Shown here in pieces: positions 63,501 through 64,000 of a DNA stretch of 64,000 bases. The stretch is from Symsagittifera roscoffensis (Eukaryota > Xenacoelomorpha > Acoela > Convolutidae). Location of the stretch: the NCBI RefSeq assembly GCF_963678635.1, contig NW_026970991.1:82994-146993 (forward strand). The letters are read 5' to 3'. The translations under genes were made by a program, and so were the position numbers. Each line of letters begins with the position of its first letter. Positions within the stretch are counted from its first letter, which is position 1. The notes beneath the pieces were generated by a model. It worked only from the letters and a program-made list of their open reading frames with translations, was not told the DNA's origin and made no database searches.

Positions 63501-64000
63501 AAATGTTTGCTTATGGAAGCCGACTATTTTCAGAAAAAAAATCAATTTTTTTTAAATTTTGGTGCACTCGTTTTGATTCTTTTCCCTTGCGAAGATGCTA
63601 AAAATTTATATGTATATTGACGTATTTCGTTGGTTTATTCAAACCTTTATTTCGTCTTCAAAATCTTCTTTAATCCATATTCAAGGCAATTCTGGTGAAT
63701 ATCCAGTCATGAAAGTATGGTATACTCGTGAAGTCCGCTTGACCTTTGCAGTGTATCAGAGGGCTCTCATCTTTTAAAGTCGGCGTTGCTATTCCCAGGA
63801 GACACAACGGCTTAAGAGTAACACAATTCCTGAGAAACAACGGACTGCCGTTGTCATTGTAACATAATCCAGAATCTTTGACAGTACTCTCTGTACATAG
63901 AAGATTTGTTGGACAAACGTCAATCTTCAGCCAAGAATTAATTATCTGAAATGGAGATGTTTTCAGGATTATTTCGCGAAGAGAGTGAACCGATGCGATG
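60561..64000. other. non-coding, no gene recognised
   Basis: AT-rich sequence with only short chance frames on both strands. I see no domain, RNA gene or strong repeat. CCTACACGGGGTTAGG near 61,850 and GTTCGTTTGACGTATTTTTTC near 63,390 are not recognisable elements. Confidence 0.5.

Overview
This is an AT-rich animal (metazoan) nuclear sequence, most likely from an invertebrate. It has one host gene with spliceosomal introns and canonical GT-AG junctions, diverse transposons, microsatellites and no operon-like gene packing. The sequence alone does not place it in a phylum. No rRNA, tRNA, CRISPR or bacterial features were seen.

Layout. 0-8.6 kb: non-coding, with a dispersed repeat family whose 5' end carries GTTCCGACT, including a tandem array with a period of about 790 bp (4.17-6.19 kb). 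8.6-14.2 kb: the one convincing host gene, on the + strand. It encodes a protein with seven CCCH (TTP/TIS11-type) zinc fingers followed by an A/S/Q-rich tail. Its large introns hold a TA-flanked, Tc1/mariner-like inverted-repeat element and two diverged copies of another repeat. 14.2-17.7 kb: non-coding. 17.7-20.3 kb, minus strand: remnants of a Polinton/Maverick-type element (integrase and packaging-ATPase fragments) split by a solo LTR.

20,895-37,118: a 16.2-kb LTR element (ET1, + strand) with 409-bp LTRs, a CTTA target duplication and a primer-binding site. It keeps gag-like, RNase H, integrase and envelope-like regions. Protease and most of the reverse transcriptase (RT) are missing, and the env region is internally duplicated. 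37,755-44,661: a nearly complete Ty3/gypsy-type element (ET2, minus strand). 45.4-48.5 kb: a decayed Polinton-type DNA polymerase B N-terminal region (+), split by a TTTA-rich minisatellite. 48,563-54,330: a strongly decayed Ty3/gypsy relative (ET4, +) followed by a deletion copy; it appears to have landed in the PolB remnant. 57,019-60,304 (plus LTR to about 60.56 kb): a third relative (ET3, minus) without integrase. 60.6-64 kb: nothing recognised.

ET2, ET3 and ET4 share an unusual layout: the gag start codon spans the junction between the 5' LTR and the tRNA primer-binding site. ET2 and ET3 also share the order gag, CCHC knuckles, protease, RT, RNase H, and ET2 continues with a linker, integrase and a Ser/Thr/Pro tail. 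All these elements look inactive, each with stops, frameshifts or deletions. The window is therefore a nested graveyard of retrotransposons and a giant DNA transposon next to one RNA-binding-protein gene.
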